NCBI RefSeq assembly: GCF_000308515.1
Contig: NZ_BAFV01000022.1
Coordinates: forward strand, 62,001-126,000
DNA: 64,000 bases
Reading direction: 5' to 3'
Source of the DNA: Nocardia carnea NBRC 14403
GTDB lineage: Bacteria > Actinomycetota > Actinomycetes > Mycobacteriales > Mycobacteriaceae
Both the position numbers and the translations under genes were made by a program. Shown in pieces: positions 1-8,605 of this stretch; within the stretch, counting starts at the first letter, position 1; the number at the start of each line of letters is the position of its first letter. A model generated the notes under the pieces. It worked only from the letters and a program-made list of their open reading frames with translations. It ran no database searches and had not been told where the DNA came from.

Positions 1-727
1 CCACGGGCAGTGTGGCCAGATAGACCGAGTCCGGGCCCAGTTCGGTGATTTCGGCGCTGCGCCGCACGCTGTAGAGGTAGTCGTCGTGGGTGCGGGGGAT
101 GAGTTTGGGAATCCCGGTGCTCCCCCCGGAGAGCTGCAGGAACGCTACATCGCCGGCGTCGAGTTCGGGCATTTCTCCCGGTTCGTCGCGGTACCCGGCG
201 AGATCGGCGGCGCCCTCGGCGAACTCGGTCTCCGGATCGTCGGTGACCAGCAGGACGTGGCGCAGGGAGTCGACCCGGCGGCGCACGGTATCGGCCAGTG
301 CCGCATGGTCGAAACGCTGGTGGGTGGCGCAGGTGATCATGGCGACCGCTTTGCTCGCGTTGCCGATGGGCACCAGTTCGGATTCGCGGTGTGCGGGCAG
401 GCAGAACACCGGCAGCGCACCGATTTCGAACAGAGCGAAGATGACTTCCACGAATTCCGCCCGGTTGGGCAGCTGTACCAGGACGCGGTCGTGGTGGCCG
501 ATACCGAGCCGCATCAGGCCGGTGGCCAGCGACCGGGCGCGGCGGTCGAGTTCGGCGTAGGTCCAGCGGTGGGTCGCGTCGACGACGGCGATCGCCTCGG
601 GGGTCTGTGCGGCGCGGGTGCTCAGCAGTTGCGCGAACGTCTCACCGGTCCAGCACTTTTCATCGCGATACCGATTCGCGAGTTCCGATGGCCAGGGTGT
701 GAAACCGGGCAGGACGGACGATGGCAT
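1..727 (-). CDS. dhbE: 2,3-dihydroxybenzoate-AMP ligase (DhbE/EntE type), N-terminal part
   Basis: This is the first 242 codons of an adenylate-forming enzyme; the rest lies beyond the left edge. The family activates 2,3-dihydroxybenzoate (or salicylate) with ATP and loads it onto an aryl carrier protein in siderophore synthesis. The N-terminus (MPSSVLPGFTPWP, then RYRDEKCW) is typical of EntE/DhbE/MbtA. The phosphate-binding core LSGGSTGIPKLIPRTHDDY lies near residue 210. The start is the ATG complementary to 725-727, preceded by AAAGAGGTG. The gene is divergent from dhbA across an iron box, and the DHB genes next door favour DHB over salicylate as substrate. Confidence 0.9.
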   Translation of the reverse strand, partial: MPSSVLPGFTPWPSELANRYRDEKCWTGETFAQLLSTRAAQTPEAIAVVDATHRWTYAELDRRARSLATGLMRLGIGHHDRVLVQLPNRAEFVEVIFALFEIGALPVFCLPAHRESELVPIGNASKAVAMITCATHQRFDHAALADTVRRRVDSLRHVLLVTDDPETEFAEGAADLAGYRDEPGEMPELDAGDVAFLQLSGGSTGIPKLIPRTHDDYLYSVRRSAEITELGPDSVYLATLPV

Positions 728-795
728 GGCGCACCTCTTTCCGATCGGCGATCTTGTTCGATGTCACACCGGAATGCTAGCCTTACGGTGTAACT

Positions 796-814
796 TCAGG
801 TTAGGCTAACCTAA
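796..814. promoter_or_regulatory. IdeR/DtxR iron box between dhbE and dhbA
   Basis: TCAGGTTAGGCTAACCTAA matches the mycobacterial/nocardial iron-box consensus TTAGGTTAGGCTAACCTAA at 18 of 19 positions. It lies in the 86 bp divergent promoter and its last base is the A of the dhbA start codon. Fe(II)-IdeR bound here would be expected to repress both directions in iron-replete cells. Because the box abuts the ATG, the dhbA transcript is probably leaderless or nearly so. Confidence 0.88.
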
Positions 815-1620
815 TGGTCACGAAGCAATGGGGCGAAGGGGTCATCGTCACCGGAGCCGCCGGGGGCATCGGGGCGGCCGTCGCCACCGCACTCGCAGGC
901 GCTACTCCGCTCATCGAATTGTGGGATACCGATCCCCGGGTACACGAGGTGGCCGAACGGCTCGGGCGGCAGTACGAGGGAATTGCCGCGCGGGGTACCG
1001 AAATCGATCTCACCGATGCGGCCGCCGTCTCCGCCGCATTCGATCGCGTGGTCGCCGAGAACGGCGCACCGCGCATCGTCGTGCACACCGCCGGCGCGAT
1101 GATCGGCGGCTCCGCCCTGGATACCGGCGCCGGCGACTGGCAGCGCTGCCTCGCGGTCAACACCAACGCCGCCGTGTATGTGGCACAGCGCGCCGCCCGC
1201 GAAATGGTCGCCCTGCAGCGCGGTTCCATCGTGGTGGTCTCCTCGAATTCTGCGACGACACCCCGGGTCGGCCTCGCCGCCTACGGCGCCGCCAAGGCCG
1301 CGACCACGGCGTTCACCCGGTCGCTGGCGCTGCAGGTCGCACCGCACGGGGTCCGGGTGAATCTGGTGTCGCCGGGTTCCACCGATACTCCTCTGCTCCG
1401 CGGAATGTATGCCGATTCCGGCGAACACGGACTCGGCGATGCGGCGCGCACCAGCCTGCTCGACGGCGACCCGGAGAACTACCGGCTGGGAATCCCGTTG
1501 CGGCGGATTGCCGAACCGGCCGATATCGCCGCCGCCGTCCACTTCCTGGTTTCCGACGCCGCGCGCCATATCACCATGCACGACCTGCGGGTCGACGGCG
1601 GCGCAACGCTGGATATGTGA
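814..1620 (+). CDS. dhbA: 2,3-dihydro-2,3-dihydroxybenzoate dehydrogenase (SDR)
   Basis: A 268-residue short-chain dehydrogenase that would oxidise 2,3-dihydro-2,3-dihydroxybenzoate to DHB with NAD+. The nucleotide motif TGAAGGIG is at about residues 11-18, and the catalytic Ser and the Y-x-x-x-K motif (YGAAK) are near residues 140-157. The C-terminal LRVDGGATLDM is typical of the family. ATG 814 is the only start before the Rossmann motif and overlaps the iron box by one base. dhbC follows after 9 bp. Assignment as DhbA rather than a generic SDR rests on its position between dhbE and dhbC. Confidence 0.88.
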   Translation: MVTKQWGEGVIVTGAAGGIGAAVATALAGATPLIELWDTDPRVHEVAERLGRQYEGIAARGTEIDLTDAAAVSAAFDRVVAENGAPRIVVHTAGAMIGGSALDTGAGDWQRCLAVNTNAAVYVAQRAAREMVALQRGSIVVVSSNSATTPRVGLAAYGAAKAATTAFTRSLALQVAPHGVRVNLVSPGSTDTPLLRGMYADSGEHGLGDAARTSLLDGDPENYRLGIPLRRIAEPADIAAAVHFLVSDAARHITMHDLRVDGGATLDM

Positions 1621-1629
1621 CACGAGAGG

Positions 1630-2778
1630 ATGATCATCATCAACGCCGAGAACTCCGCTTTTTCCGCGGATCCTGCTTTTGTCCTGTCCCGGCCGCAACG
1701 TACGGTGACCGCGTCGGCCGGGGGTCGTATCTTCCACAGCGCCGCCGAGGCCGCCGCTCAGTTGCGGGCCCGGCGCGTGAGCCATATCGTCGGCGCGCTG
1801 CCGTTCACCCCCGGCGCCCCGGCCGCGTTGTGGGCGCCGGAAACGATCGCGGTGACCGACGGTCCCCGTAACCCGCGGGCGGTCACCGCACCCGATATCG
1901 CGATCACCGACAACCTGCCCGAACCCGAGGAACACGTCCGCCGGGTGGGTGCTGCCGTCCGGCTGCTGGCCGATCCCGCGCATGCGCTGCGGAAAGTGGT
2001 GCTGGCCAGAAAGCTCCGCGCCCGCGCCGATCGTGCGGTGCGTGCCGCCGACCTGCTCGACCTGCTGGTCTCCACCGACCCCGCCGGTAACGGCTACCTG
2101 GTCGACCTGTCCGCCGCCGGCGGCGTCTACACCGGCCGGCACCTGGTGGGCTCCAGCCCGGAGATCCTGGTGCGCCGGCTCGGACCCGAGGTCACCAGTC
2201 ATCCACTGGCAGGGTCCGCACGCCGGATACCGGAGGATCCGGTGGCCGATCGGATCGCGGCCGAATCCCTGCTCGGCTCCGCCAAGGACCGCCATGAACA
2301 CGGCTATGTGGTCGACCACGTCGCCGGTATCCTGCGCGACCGGTGCACCGATGTACGAACTCCCGCGACCCCCGACCTCGCCGAAACCCCGGCCATGTGG
2401 CATCTGGGCACCACGATCGGCGCGACGGTGCCGGCCACCGGGCCGACCGCGCTGGAGCTGGCCGATGCCCTGCATCCCACCCCTGCGATCTGCGGTACAC
2501 CGACTGCCGCCGCGGCGCGGTTGATCGCCGAGCTCGAGGGGGACCGCGGTTTCTACGCCGGCGCGGTGGGCTGGTGCGATGCCGACGGCAACGGGGAATG
2601 GATGGTGAGCATCCGCTGCGCGGAACTGGCCGCGGACAACCGGACCCTACTGGCCTACGCGGGCGGGGGAATCGTCGCCGAATCCGATCCCGAGGACGAA
2701 CTGGCCGAAACCACCGGGAAACTCCAGCGCGTCCTCGGACCGCTCGGGGTCGGCGGGAAGGCTGCCGCCGTGTCCTGA
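1630..2778 (+). CDS. dhbC: isochorismate synthase
   Basis: A 382-residue chorismate-utilising enzyme of the EntC/DhbC/MenF type, which isomerises chorismate to isochorismate with Mg2+ as the first committed step to DHB. Family blocks are KVVLARKLRA, GRHLVGSSPEILVRR, HPLAGSARR, HPTPAICGTP and FYAGAVGWCDADGNGEW, ending with the metal-site stretch IVAESDPEDELAETTGKL. It is slightly shorter than E. coli EntC. It is cotranscribed with dhbA, with a GAGAGG immediately before the ATG. In this context it feeds siderophore rather than menaquinone synthesis. Confidence 0.93.
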   Translation: MIIINAENSAFSADPAFVLSRPQRTVTASAGGRIFHSAAEAAAQLRARRVSHIVGALPFTPGAPAALWAPETIAVTDGPRNPRAVTAPDIAITDNLPEPEEHVRRVGAAVRLLADPAHALRKVVLARKLRARADRAVRAADLLDLLVSTDPAGNGYLVDLSAAGGVYTGRHLVGSSPEILVRRLGPEVTSHPLAGSARRIPEDPVADRIAAESLLGSAKDRHEHGYVVDHVAGILRDRCTDVRTPATPDLAETPAMWHLGTTIGATVPATGPTALELADALHPTPAICGTPTAAAARLIAELEGDRGFYAGAVGWCDADGNGEWMVSIRCAELAADNRTLLAYAGGGIVAESDPEDELAETTGKLQRVLGPLGVGGKAAAVS

Positions 2779-2863
2779 CCCGAAAACGCTCACTGCTACT
2801 GCGCCCGGCTCCGCAGCCCACCAGAAGGTTGCGGGCCACAAGAAATGATGAGGAGTTCTGGCC

Positions 2864-3517
2864 ATGCCCATGCAGCCGATCGCACCCTATGCGATGCCGC
2901 CGTTGGACGAGGAGATCGCGAACCAGGTGTCCTGGGGGATCGAACCCGACAGATGCGCCCTGCTGATCCACGATATGCAGAACTACTTCCTCACCGCGTA
3001 TCAGCTCGATCGGGACCCCGCCCGGACCATGATCGACAATATTTCCCGCTTACGCGATAGATGTCATGAGCTGGGCATTCCGGTCATCTACAGTATGCAG
3101 CCCGGTGACCAGCACCCCGACCGGCGCGGACTGCTCGCCGATTTCTGGGGGACCGGGATGTCGGACGGTCCCGATACCGAGGTCATCGCGGAGCTGAAAC
3201 CCGATGAGAACGATATCCAGGTCACCAAATGGCGCTATTCGGCATTCCAGCGCACCGACCTGCGCCAGCTGCTGGGCTACCGCAATCGCGATCAGCTGAT
3301 CGTCACCGGTGTGTACGCGCATATGGGTTGCATGCTCAGTGCCGCGGAGGCGTTCATGAACGATATCCGCGCGTTCATGGTGCACGACGCCGTCGCGGAC
3401 TTCAGCCGCGACGAGCACAGGATCGCGCTGCGATACACCGCGCGGCGCTGCGGCATGGTGCTGAACACCGACGGTGTGCTGGCGCAGCTCGGGGCTCCGG
3501 TGCCCGCCGGAGCCTGA
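2864..3517 (+). CDS. dhbB: isochorismatase without aryl carrier domain
   Basis: A 217-residue isochorismatase that would hydrolyse isochorismate to 2,3-dihydro-2,3-dihydroxybenzoate and pyruvate. The N-terminus (MPMQPIAPYAMPPLDEE) and ALLIHDMQNYFL with its catalytic Asp, then VTKWRYSAF and TGVYAHMGC, match the EntB catalytic domain. EntB and DhbB are usually about 285-310 residues with a C-terminal aryl carrier domain. This protein stops at the end of the hydrolase domain with no phosphopantetheine LGGxS motif, so the carrier must be encoded elsewhere. It is 85 bp downstream of dhbC; AGGAG precedes ATG 2864. Confidence 0.92.
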   Translation: MPMQPIAPYAMPPLDEEIANQVSWGIEPDRCALLIHDMQNYFLTAYQLDRDPARTMIDNISRLRDRCHELGIPVIYSMQPGDQHPDRRGLLADFWGTGMSDGPDTEVIAELKPDENDIQVTKWRYSAFQRTDLRQLLGYRNRDQLIVTGVYAHMGCMLSAAEAFMNDIRAFMVHDAVADFSRDEHRIALRYTARRCGMVLNTDGVLAQLGAPVPAGA

Positions 3518-3526
3518 GCGGCCGGC

Positions 3527-3553
3527 CCGGCTCGTGCTCGAATGACGAGCCGG
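3527..3553. terminator. hairpin between convergent dhbB and carboxyltransferase gene
   Basis: Perfect 9 bp stem CCGGCTCGT / ACGAGCCGG with a 9-nt loop in the 44 bp between two convergent genes. No T tract follows on either strand. It probably terminates transcription in both directions. Confidence 0.6.
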
Positions 3554-3561
3554 CCGTCACT

Positions 3562-5565
3562 TCATTCGGTCAGTTCACCCGACCTGCGCCAGGAATCGCG
3601 TTCGGCCGCGAAAGCCGTGGCCTGGCGTGCTCGGAAAGCATCGATGGATCCGGCGTTCTCGGTCAGGAACCGGCGGTGATCGGCCAGCCGGAACTCGCCG
3701 TCGCGGGCGCGTAGTTCGCCGCGGCCGGCCGCGAAGTCCGCGCGTAGGTCCAGTAGCTCTTCCGCACTGACCGGGTACCAGCGGATACGGTCGAAAAACC
3801 GGAGCAGCCAGGGGTTTTCACGGTTCGTGTGGCGGCTCCACACCTGGGTGGTGCGGCCGACGAACTGATAGCCACCCGGGCCTTCCATACCGTAGATGCA
3901 CAGGTACGCGCCGCCGATCCCCACCGCGTTCTCCGGAGTCCAGGTGCGGGCGGGGTTGTATTTGGTGGTGATCAGGCGGTGTCGCGGATCGGTCGGGGTG
4001 GCCAGCGGGGCGCCGAGGTAGACATCGCCGAGGCCGAGGACGAGGTATTCGGCCGCGAAAACGGTGTCGAATACTTCGGCTACGGTCTCCAGCCCGTTCA
4101 TGCGGCGAATGAACTCTATATTCCACGGGCACCACGGGGCGTCGGCGCGCACGCCGTGCATATACCGGGTGATGGCTTCGCGCGTGGCCGGATCGTCCCA
4201 GGACAGCGGCAGTTCCACGGTGCGACTCGGCACCACCAGATCGTCGGCGGCCGGTAGTTCTGTCTCCACTTCGGCCAGCATGTCCAGCGCGGCCGCGGTG
4301 GATACGGCGGTGGGGTCGAGACGGATCTGCAGCGATCGCACACCGGGCGTCAGTTCGGTGATTCCCCGTCCGGCATCCGGACGCAGCCGTTCGTGCAGCG
4401 CGTGCACCCGGGCGCGCAGCGCGAGATCCAGGGTCATCGTGCCGTATTCGACGAGAATGCCGTCGTCACCGGCGCGGCGATAGGTGACGGGGATGCCGTC
4501 GGTTGTTTCGGCATACCGCAGGACACCGTCGTCGCCGTCGCCTCCGGCGGACAATACGGCCGACCAGGCCGCCCGGCGGCCCGGGCCGAGGATGCGCGGA
4601 GAGGCGGCCCGGTCGGCCCGGACGGGTACGAAACGTACCGAATCGCCGGGGCACAACTGCCCGAGTTTCCACCGGTCGGCGGCGGTCACGGTGACCGGGC
4701 AGACGAATCCGCCGAGACTCGGCCCGTCCGGACCCAGCAGGATCGGGGTATCGCCGGTGAAATCGAGGGCGCCGACGCTGTAGGCGGTGTCGTGGATATT
4801 CGACGGATGCAGCCCGGCCTCGCCGCCGTCGGGCCGGGCCCAGCGGGGTTTGGGCCCGACGAGCCGGACGCCGGTGCGGTCGGAGTTGAAATGCACTTCG
4901 TAGGCGGTGTCGTACAGGGTGTCGATATCGGCGCGGGTGAAGAATTCCGGCGCGCCGTGCGGCCCCTCGGTGACAGCCAGCTGCCAGTTCCGGGTCAGCG
5001 CCGGTTGCTCACCGTCCGGCACCGGGCCCGCCGGGGCGTGCACGGCCGGGCCGAGCGCCAGGACATCTCCGGCCGCGAGGGCGCGACCGGCCACCCCGCC
5101 GAACCCGCCGAGGGTGAAGGTGGCCGCGCTACCCAGATACTCCGGTACCGCCACACCCCCGGAAACGAGGACGTAGCAGCGCATCCCGGGCCCCTGCGTC
5201 ATCCCGATATCGAGAACTCCGCCCGCCGGGACCAGCACCGGCCGCCACAGCGGCACCCGGCGACCCGCCACGGTCACCTCGACCGGTGCCCCGGTCACAC
5301 AGACCCATGCCGGTGCAGCGAAACGCAGCGCCGGCCCGGCCATCGTGCATTCCAGCCCCGCTGTGCCCTCCTCGTTGTCCAGCGCGCGATTGCCCAGCCG
5401 GAACGACAGATCGTCCATCGGCCCCGACGGCGGAACACCCACATGCCAGTAGCCGGTCCGGCCGGGCCAGTCCTGCACGGTGGTGAGCATTCCCGGTCGT
5501 TCCACCACCACCTGCAATATCCGCACCGGGTCTGTGGCCGGTGCGAGTGCCGCCGCCGCGGTCAT
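3562..5565 (-). CDS. stand-alone carboxyltransferase (AHS2-AHS1 / KipA-KipI fusion) of urea carboxylase type
   Basis: 667 residues. The first half (VERPGMLTTVQDWPGRTGYWHVGVPPSGPMDD onward) is an AHS2/KipA domain. The second half (DGILVEYGTMTLDLALRARVHAL onward) is AHS1/KipI, followed by the short region that in urea carboxylases leads into the biotinyl domain (FRARQATAFAAERDSW). The order equals the carboxyltransferase part of urea/guanidine carboxylase. The N-terminal biotin carboxylase and the C-terminal biotinyl-Lys domain are absent, so it cannot carboxylate unaided. ATG 5565 forms an ATGA overlap with the stop of the upstream DUF1989 gene. An alternative is a 5-oxoprolinase PxpBC-like role, but no PxpA is nearby. 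Confidence 0.85.
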   Translation of the reverse strand: MTAAAALAPATDPVRILQVVVERPGMLTTVQDWPGRTGYWHVGVPPSGPMDDLSFRLGNRALDNEEGTAGLECTMAGPALRFAAPAWVCVTGAPVEVTVAGRRVPLWRPVLVPAGGVLDIGMTQGPGMRCYVLVSGGVAVPEYLGSAATFTLGGFGGVAGRALAAGDVLALGPAVHAPAGPVPDGEQPALTRNWQLAVTEGPHGAPEFFTRADIDTLYDTAYEVHFNSDRTGVRLVGPKPRWARPDGGEAGLHPSNIHDTAYSVGALDFTGDTPILLGPDGPSLGGFVCPVTVTAADRWKLGQLCPGDSVRFVPVRADRAASPRILGPGRRAAWSAVLSAGGDGDDGVLRYAETTDGIPVTYRRAGDDGILVEYGTMTLDLALRARVHALHERLRPDAGRGITELTPGVRSLQIRLDPTAVSTAAALDMLAEVETELPAADDLVVPSRTVELPLSWDDPATREAITRYMHGVRADAPWCPWNIEFIRRMNGLETVAEVFDTVFAAEYLVLGLGDVYLGAPLATPTDPRHRLITTKYNPARTWTPENAVGIGGAYLCIYGMEGPGGYQFVGRTTQVWSRHTNRENPWLLRFFDRIRWYPVSAEELLDLRADFAAGRGELRARDGEFRLADHRRFLTENAGSIDAFRARQATAFAAERDSWRRSGELTE

Positions 5566-6179
5566 CGCGACACCACCATTCGCACCGGCGTCGGATCGAA
5601 GCCGTTGCACGGATTGTTGATCTGCGGGCAGTTCGACACCAGTACCAGGGTGTCCGTCTCGGCCCGCAACGAGACCGTTTTACCGGGCGCGGACAGACCG
5701 TCGACGATGCCGAGGGTTCCATCGGATTCCACCGGTACGTTCATGAACCAGTTGATATTCGACACCAGATCTCGTTTGCCCATACCCCATTTCGCGGCCT
5801 CGGCGAGGAAGTTCTCCACGCAGGCGTGCTGGTGGCGGGTGTGGTGGCCGTAGCGCAACGTATTCGATTCCTGGGAACAGGCCCCGGCTATGGTGTCGTG
5901 ATTGCCGACCTCGTCGGCGATCACCGTCATCAACGCGGTTCCCGCATCGGTGCGCAGCACACTGCCCGTGGTGAGGAAGATATTGCGCTGGGCGGTGACC
6001 GTGGCCTGCGCGCTGTATCGGTCGGTGTGATCGGCCGCGGAGTACAGCAGGCAGTCCACGGCCTGGTTACCGTGCAGGTCGACGATATCGAGGCGGTCAC
6101 CCGCCCGTACGATCGCCGACCACGGCGCGCACGCCGGTACGGTTTCGTCGAGGACAACGGTCGAGGTGGTGTTGCTCAT
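5562..6179 (-). CDS. DUF1989 protein (urea carboxylase-associated / carboxyguanidine deiminase subunit type), copy 1
   Basis: 205 residues starting MSNTTSTVVLDETVPACAPW. DUF1989 features are GDRLDIVDLHGNQAVDCLLY, a DTIAG...C motif with conserved Cys/His, and NWFMNVPVESDG. Proteins of this family occur in pairs beside urea carboxylase. They were later assigned as the two subunits of carboxyguanidine deiminase in guanidine degradation (family knowledge; not shown for this protein). It is coupled by ATGA overlaps both upstream (second DUF1989 gene) and downstream (carboxyltransferase). Confidence 0.85.
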   Translation of the reverse strand: MSNTTSTVVLDETVPACAPWSAIVRAGDRLDIVDLHGNQAVDCLLYSAADHTDRYSAQATVTAQRNIFLTTGSVLRTDAGTALMTVIADEVGNHDTIAGACSQESNTLRYGHHTRHQHACVENFLAEAAKWGMGKRDLVSNINWFMNVPVESDGTLGIVDGLSAPGKTVSLRAETDTLVLVSNCPQINNPCNGFDPTPVRMVVSR

Positions 6180-6943
6180 ATCCACTCCTGTCGGGTCCGG
6201 GCGGCCGACCAGGCCGTTTCGGTGTTCTGTACGGCCCGCAGATATTCCGGGTCGTTGTTGACGGTGGCGGTGTCGAGGGAGCCGCCGGGCCAGGCCACCA
6301 GATCGAGTTCGGTGACCGGGGTGTCGTCGAGCGGGTGCGGGGTATCGACCACGAGCACGGTCACCGGCAGGTGGATCAGCATTTCGACATGGGCACCCGG
6401 CCCGGCGGTTCCGTTCGCGACGAGGCCCCCTTCGCCGCCGACCCGCACACCACGGAACAGCGACAGCGTCGGGCCGATATCGCGGGGTTCGAGACCGTAT
6501 TTGGCCCCGGCGCGTTCCAGCAGCAGCCGGCCCGTACGCGTGGTGCCGCACAGTGCGTCGTGGTGACCGGAGGTATCGGTGACGACGGTGGCCAGCACCC
6601 GGCCCTGGTCCGACAGCAAGGGGTGACCGGCGCCGAGATAGGCCTGCCACGGAACCTTTACGGTGTCGGCGATATTGAGTCGTTCCCAGGGAGCTTCCGC
6701 GCGCAGCAGGAACAGGTGCGCGCACGCCGAACCGTGCGGATCGGACAGCCGCAGCCTGGTGCCGCGCCCGAGCACCGCACCGGTGTACCCGCCGGGTGGC
6801 AGCCGGGCGGTCCAGGTGGTGTCGGCCGGGCGGATTCCGGCGGGTAGGCCGGGGGTGGGCAGGGTGGCCGAGCCCTGGGCCCGGGCATGCGCGCGGGCGC
6901 CGGTGGTCGAGGCGGTGGTAGGTGCCTGCGGGGGAGGTGTCAT
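6176..6943 (-). CDS. DUF1989 protein (urea carboxylase-associated / carboxyguanidine deiminase subunit type), copy 2
   Basis: 255 residues. A low-complexity Pro/Thr/Ala N-terminus of about 50 residues precedes the DUF1989 domain, which includes GAVLGRGTRLRLSDPHGSACAHLF, a SGHHDALCGTT metal/Cys motif, and NGTAGPGAHVEMLIHLPVTV. It is the expected larger partner of the 205-residue copy; the two usually act as a heteromer. ATG 6943 has the ribosome site AAGGAGAG. The stop overlaps the next gene by ATGA. Only 35 bp separate it from the symporter gene upstream. Confidence 0.83.
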   Translation of the reverse strand: MTPPPQAPTTASTTGARAHARAQGSATLPTPGLPAGIRPADTTWTARLPPGGYTGAVLGRGTRLRLSDPHGSACAHLFLLRAEAPWERLNIADTVKVPWQAYLGAGHPLLSDQGRVLATVVTDTSGHHDALCGTTRTGRLLLERAGAKYGLEPRDIGPTLSLFRGVRVGGEGGLVANGTAGPGAHVEMLIHLPVTVLVVDTPHPLDDTPVTELDLVAWPGGSLDTATVNNDPEYLRAVQNTETAWSAARTRQEWI

Positions 6944-6978
6944 CGTCTCTCCTTGCTCGTGTGAGCGGGCGTGGTCTG

Positions 6979-8484
6979 TCAGCCGGGCTGGTTGACGGGT
7001 TCCGGTGTGGACACTGGGGCCGGTGGTAGGACCGAGGCAGGCGCTGTGCCGGTCGCAGTGCGGGCGCGTAGTCGTCCGGCGGCGAGGGTCGCCAGGAACG
7101 CGACGAGTGACGCCAGGAATCCGAGGAACGTCGGCCACCCGTCGAAACCCGGGCCGATCAGCGAATTCTCCAGATACAACACCGTATTGGGCACCCCGTA
7201 CATCGTGGGAGTGAGAACGAACAGCAGCAGGCGCACACCGAGCCCGGCGACCATCGCGGCGACCGCCGCCGCGGTCGTGACCCGCCGGGTCAGGTGGGCG
7301 GCCACGAACGGGACGATCAGCCCGGCCAGCATCAGATCGAAGGCGAGGGTGAGCAGGATGCCGGTCTGCGGGATCTGGACCGCGAAGAAGATCGCCACCG
7401 CCGCAACCGGAATCATGGTGATGCGGACATCGCGCAGCAGGGTGTCGCGGCCGCCGGTATCGGTACGTTCGGTGCGTCCGGCGATATTGCGGGTCGCCAC
7501 GGCCGCGGTGCCGAGGATGGCGCCGTTGGCAGTGGAACACGAGGCGGCGACGACGGCCGAGAGCACCAGGATCGCCAGTCCGGCCGGTGCGTGTTCGTCC
7601 AACAGGGCCAGCAGGCGCGGGCCGCCGTCCGCGTCGACGATATCGGTGGTGGCCAGCGCGACCAGCGCGTACGGAATACCCACCACGGCGGTACCTGCGG
7701 CACCGGCGAAGCACGCGCGGCGCGCGATCTCGGGGGAGCGCGCCGAGAAGATGCGCTGCATGAAATCGATGGCGACGATATCGCCGATTCCGAGCGCTAT
7801 CAGCGTGGCCCAATTGATGGCCGCGCCCTCGGACGTGTTGCTCAACTGCCCCAGATCGAACGGGCCCATCCCGTCGGGGATATCGATTCCGTAGGTGGAG
7901 CCGACCCAGATCAGCAGCGCCAGCGAGCCGATCACCGTGATCACCATCTGGGCCAGCGCCGTGTAGGCGTCGCTGAACATTCCACCGGTGACGGTGTAGG
8001 TGAGCACGATGGCCACGATGAGCAGCACGCCTGCGGTGTAGGGGACGCCCAGGAAGCGTTCGAACAGGTAGCCGCCCGCCACCAGATTGCCGGCCAGCAG
8101 AATGCAGAAACTGAAGATCATCAGGATCGAGGCGGCCAGCTCGACCCCGCGGCCGTACTCGATCCTGTAGAAATCGGGCAGCGTGAGCAGCTTCATCCGG
8201 TTCATCGGCTTCGCGAAGAAGATTCCGGTGAGCAGCAGGCACAGGCCGAGTCCGAGCGGGAGCGAGGCGCCCGCCCAGAAACCCACCGACCCGGCGAGAT
8301 CGGTATTTCCCAGCGTGGCATTGGAATCCACTGCCTGCCCCATCAGGCCCGCCGCCACCAGCGGTAGCCCCAGGGATCGCCCGGCCACGAGGAAGTTGAC
8401 GCTGTCGCCGTCCACCTTGCGGGAAACCAGCAGGCCGATGCCGATTACCGCGAGCACGCTGACCGCGATTCCGAGAATGATCAT
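6979..8484 (-). CDS. sodium:solute symporter (SSS family)
   Basis: About 501 residues with roughly 13 hydrophobic segments and SSS-family landmarks near the N-terminus (SVNFLVAGRSLGLPLVAAGLMGQAVDSNATLGN) and the YTVTGGMFSDAYTALAQ block. First gene of the operon with the two DUF1989 proteins and the carboxyltransferase, so it probably imports their substrate (urea, guanidine or a related small N compound), which is an inference. ATG 8484 is chosen because GAAGGG lies upstream; GTG 8508 would add eight residues without a ribosome site. Confidence 0.85.
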   Translation of the reverse strand: MIILGIAVSVLAVIGIGLLVSRKVDGDSVNFLVAGRSLGLPLVAAGLMGQAVDSNATLGNTDLAGSVGFWAGASLPLGLGLCLLLTGIFFAKPMNRMKLLTLPDFYRIEYGRGVELAASILMIFSFCILLAGNLVAGGYLFERFLGVPYTAGVLLIVAIVLTYTVTGGMFSDAYTALAQMVITVIGSLALLIWVGSTYGIDIPDGMGPFDLGQLSNTSEGAAINWATLIALGIGDIVAIDFMQRIFSARSPEIARRACFAGAAGTAVVGIPYALVALATTDIVDADGGPRLLALLDEHAPAGLAILVLSAVVAASCSTANGAILGTAAVATRNIAGRTERTDTGGRDTLLRDVRITMIPVAAVAIFFAVQIPQTGILLTLAFDLMLAGLIVPFVAAHLTRRVTTAAAVAAMVAGLGVRLLLFVLTPTMYGVPNTVLYLENSLIGPGFDGWPTFLGFLASLVAFLATLAAGRLRARTATGTAPASVLPPAPVSTPEPVNQPG

Positions 8485-8605
8485 GGCCGGTGGCCCTTCA
8501 TCCGACACGAATATCTATCGCCCGAAAGTTTTCCCGCGCGGCGAGACGGCGTGGTGACGGCGATGTATCCGTATCGGTTGCGTTCGTAACGTCTGCGTTG
8601 CCGAT

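Noticed and set aside
811..2475. Long minus-strand open frames opposite dhbA/dhbC and similar long antisense frames across the window
   Set aside because: Antisense shadows of high-GC codon usage; Gly/Arg/Asp-rich translations with no motifs.
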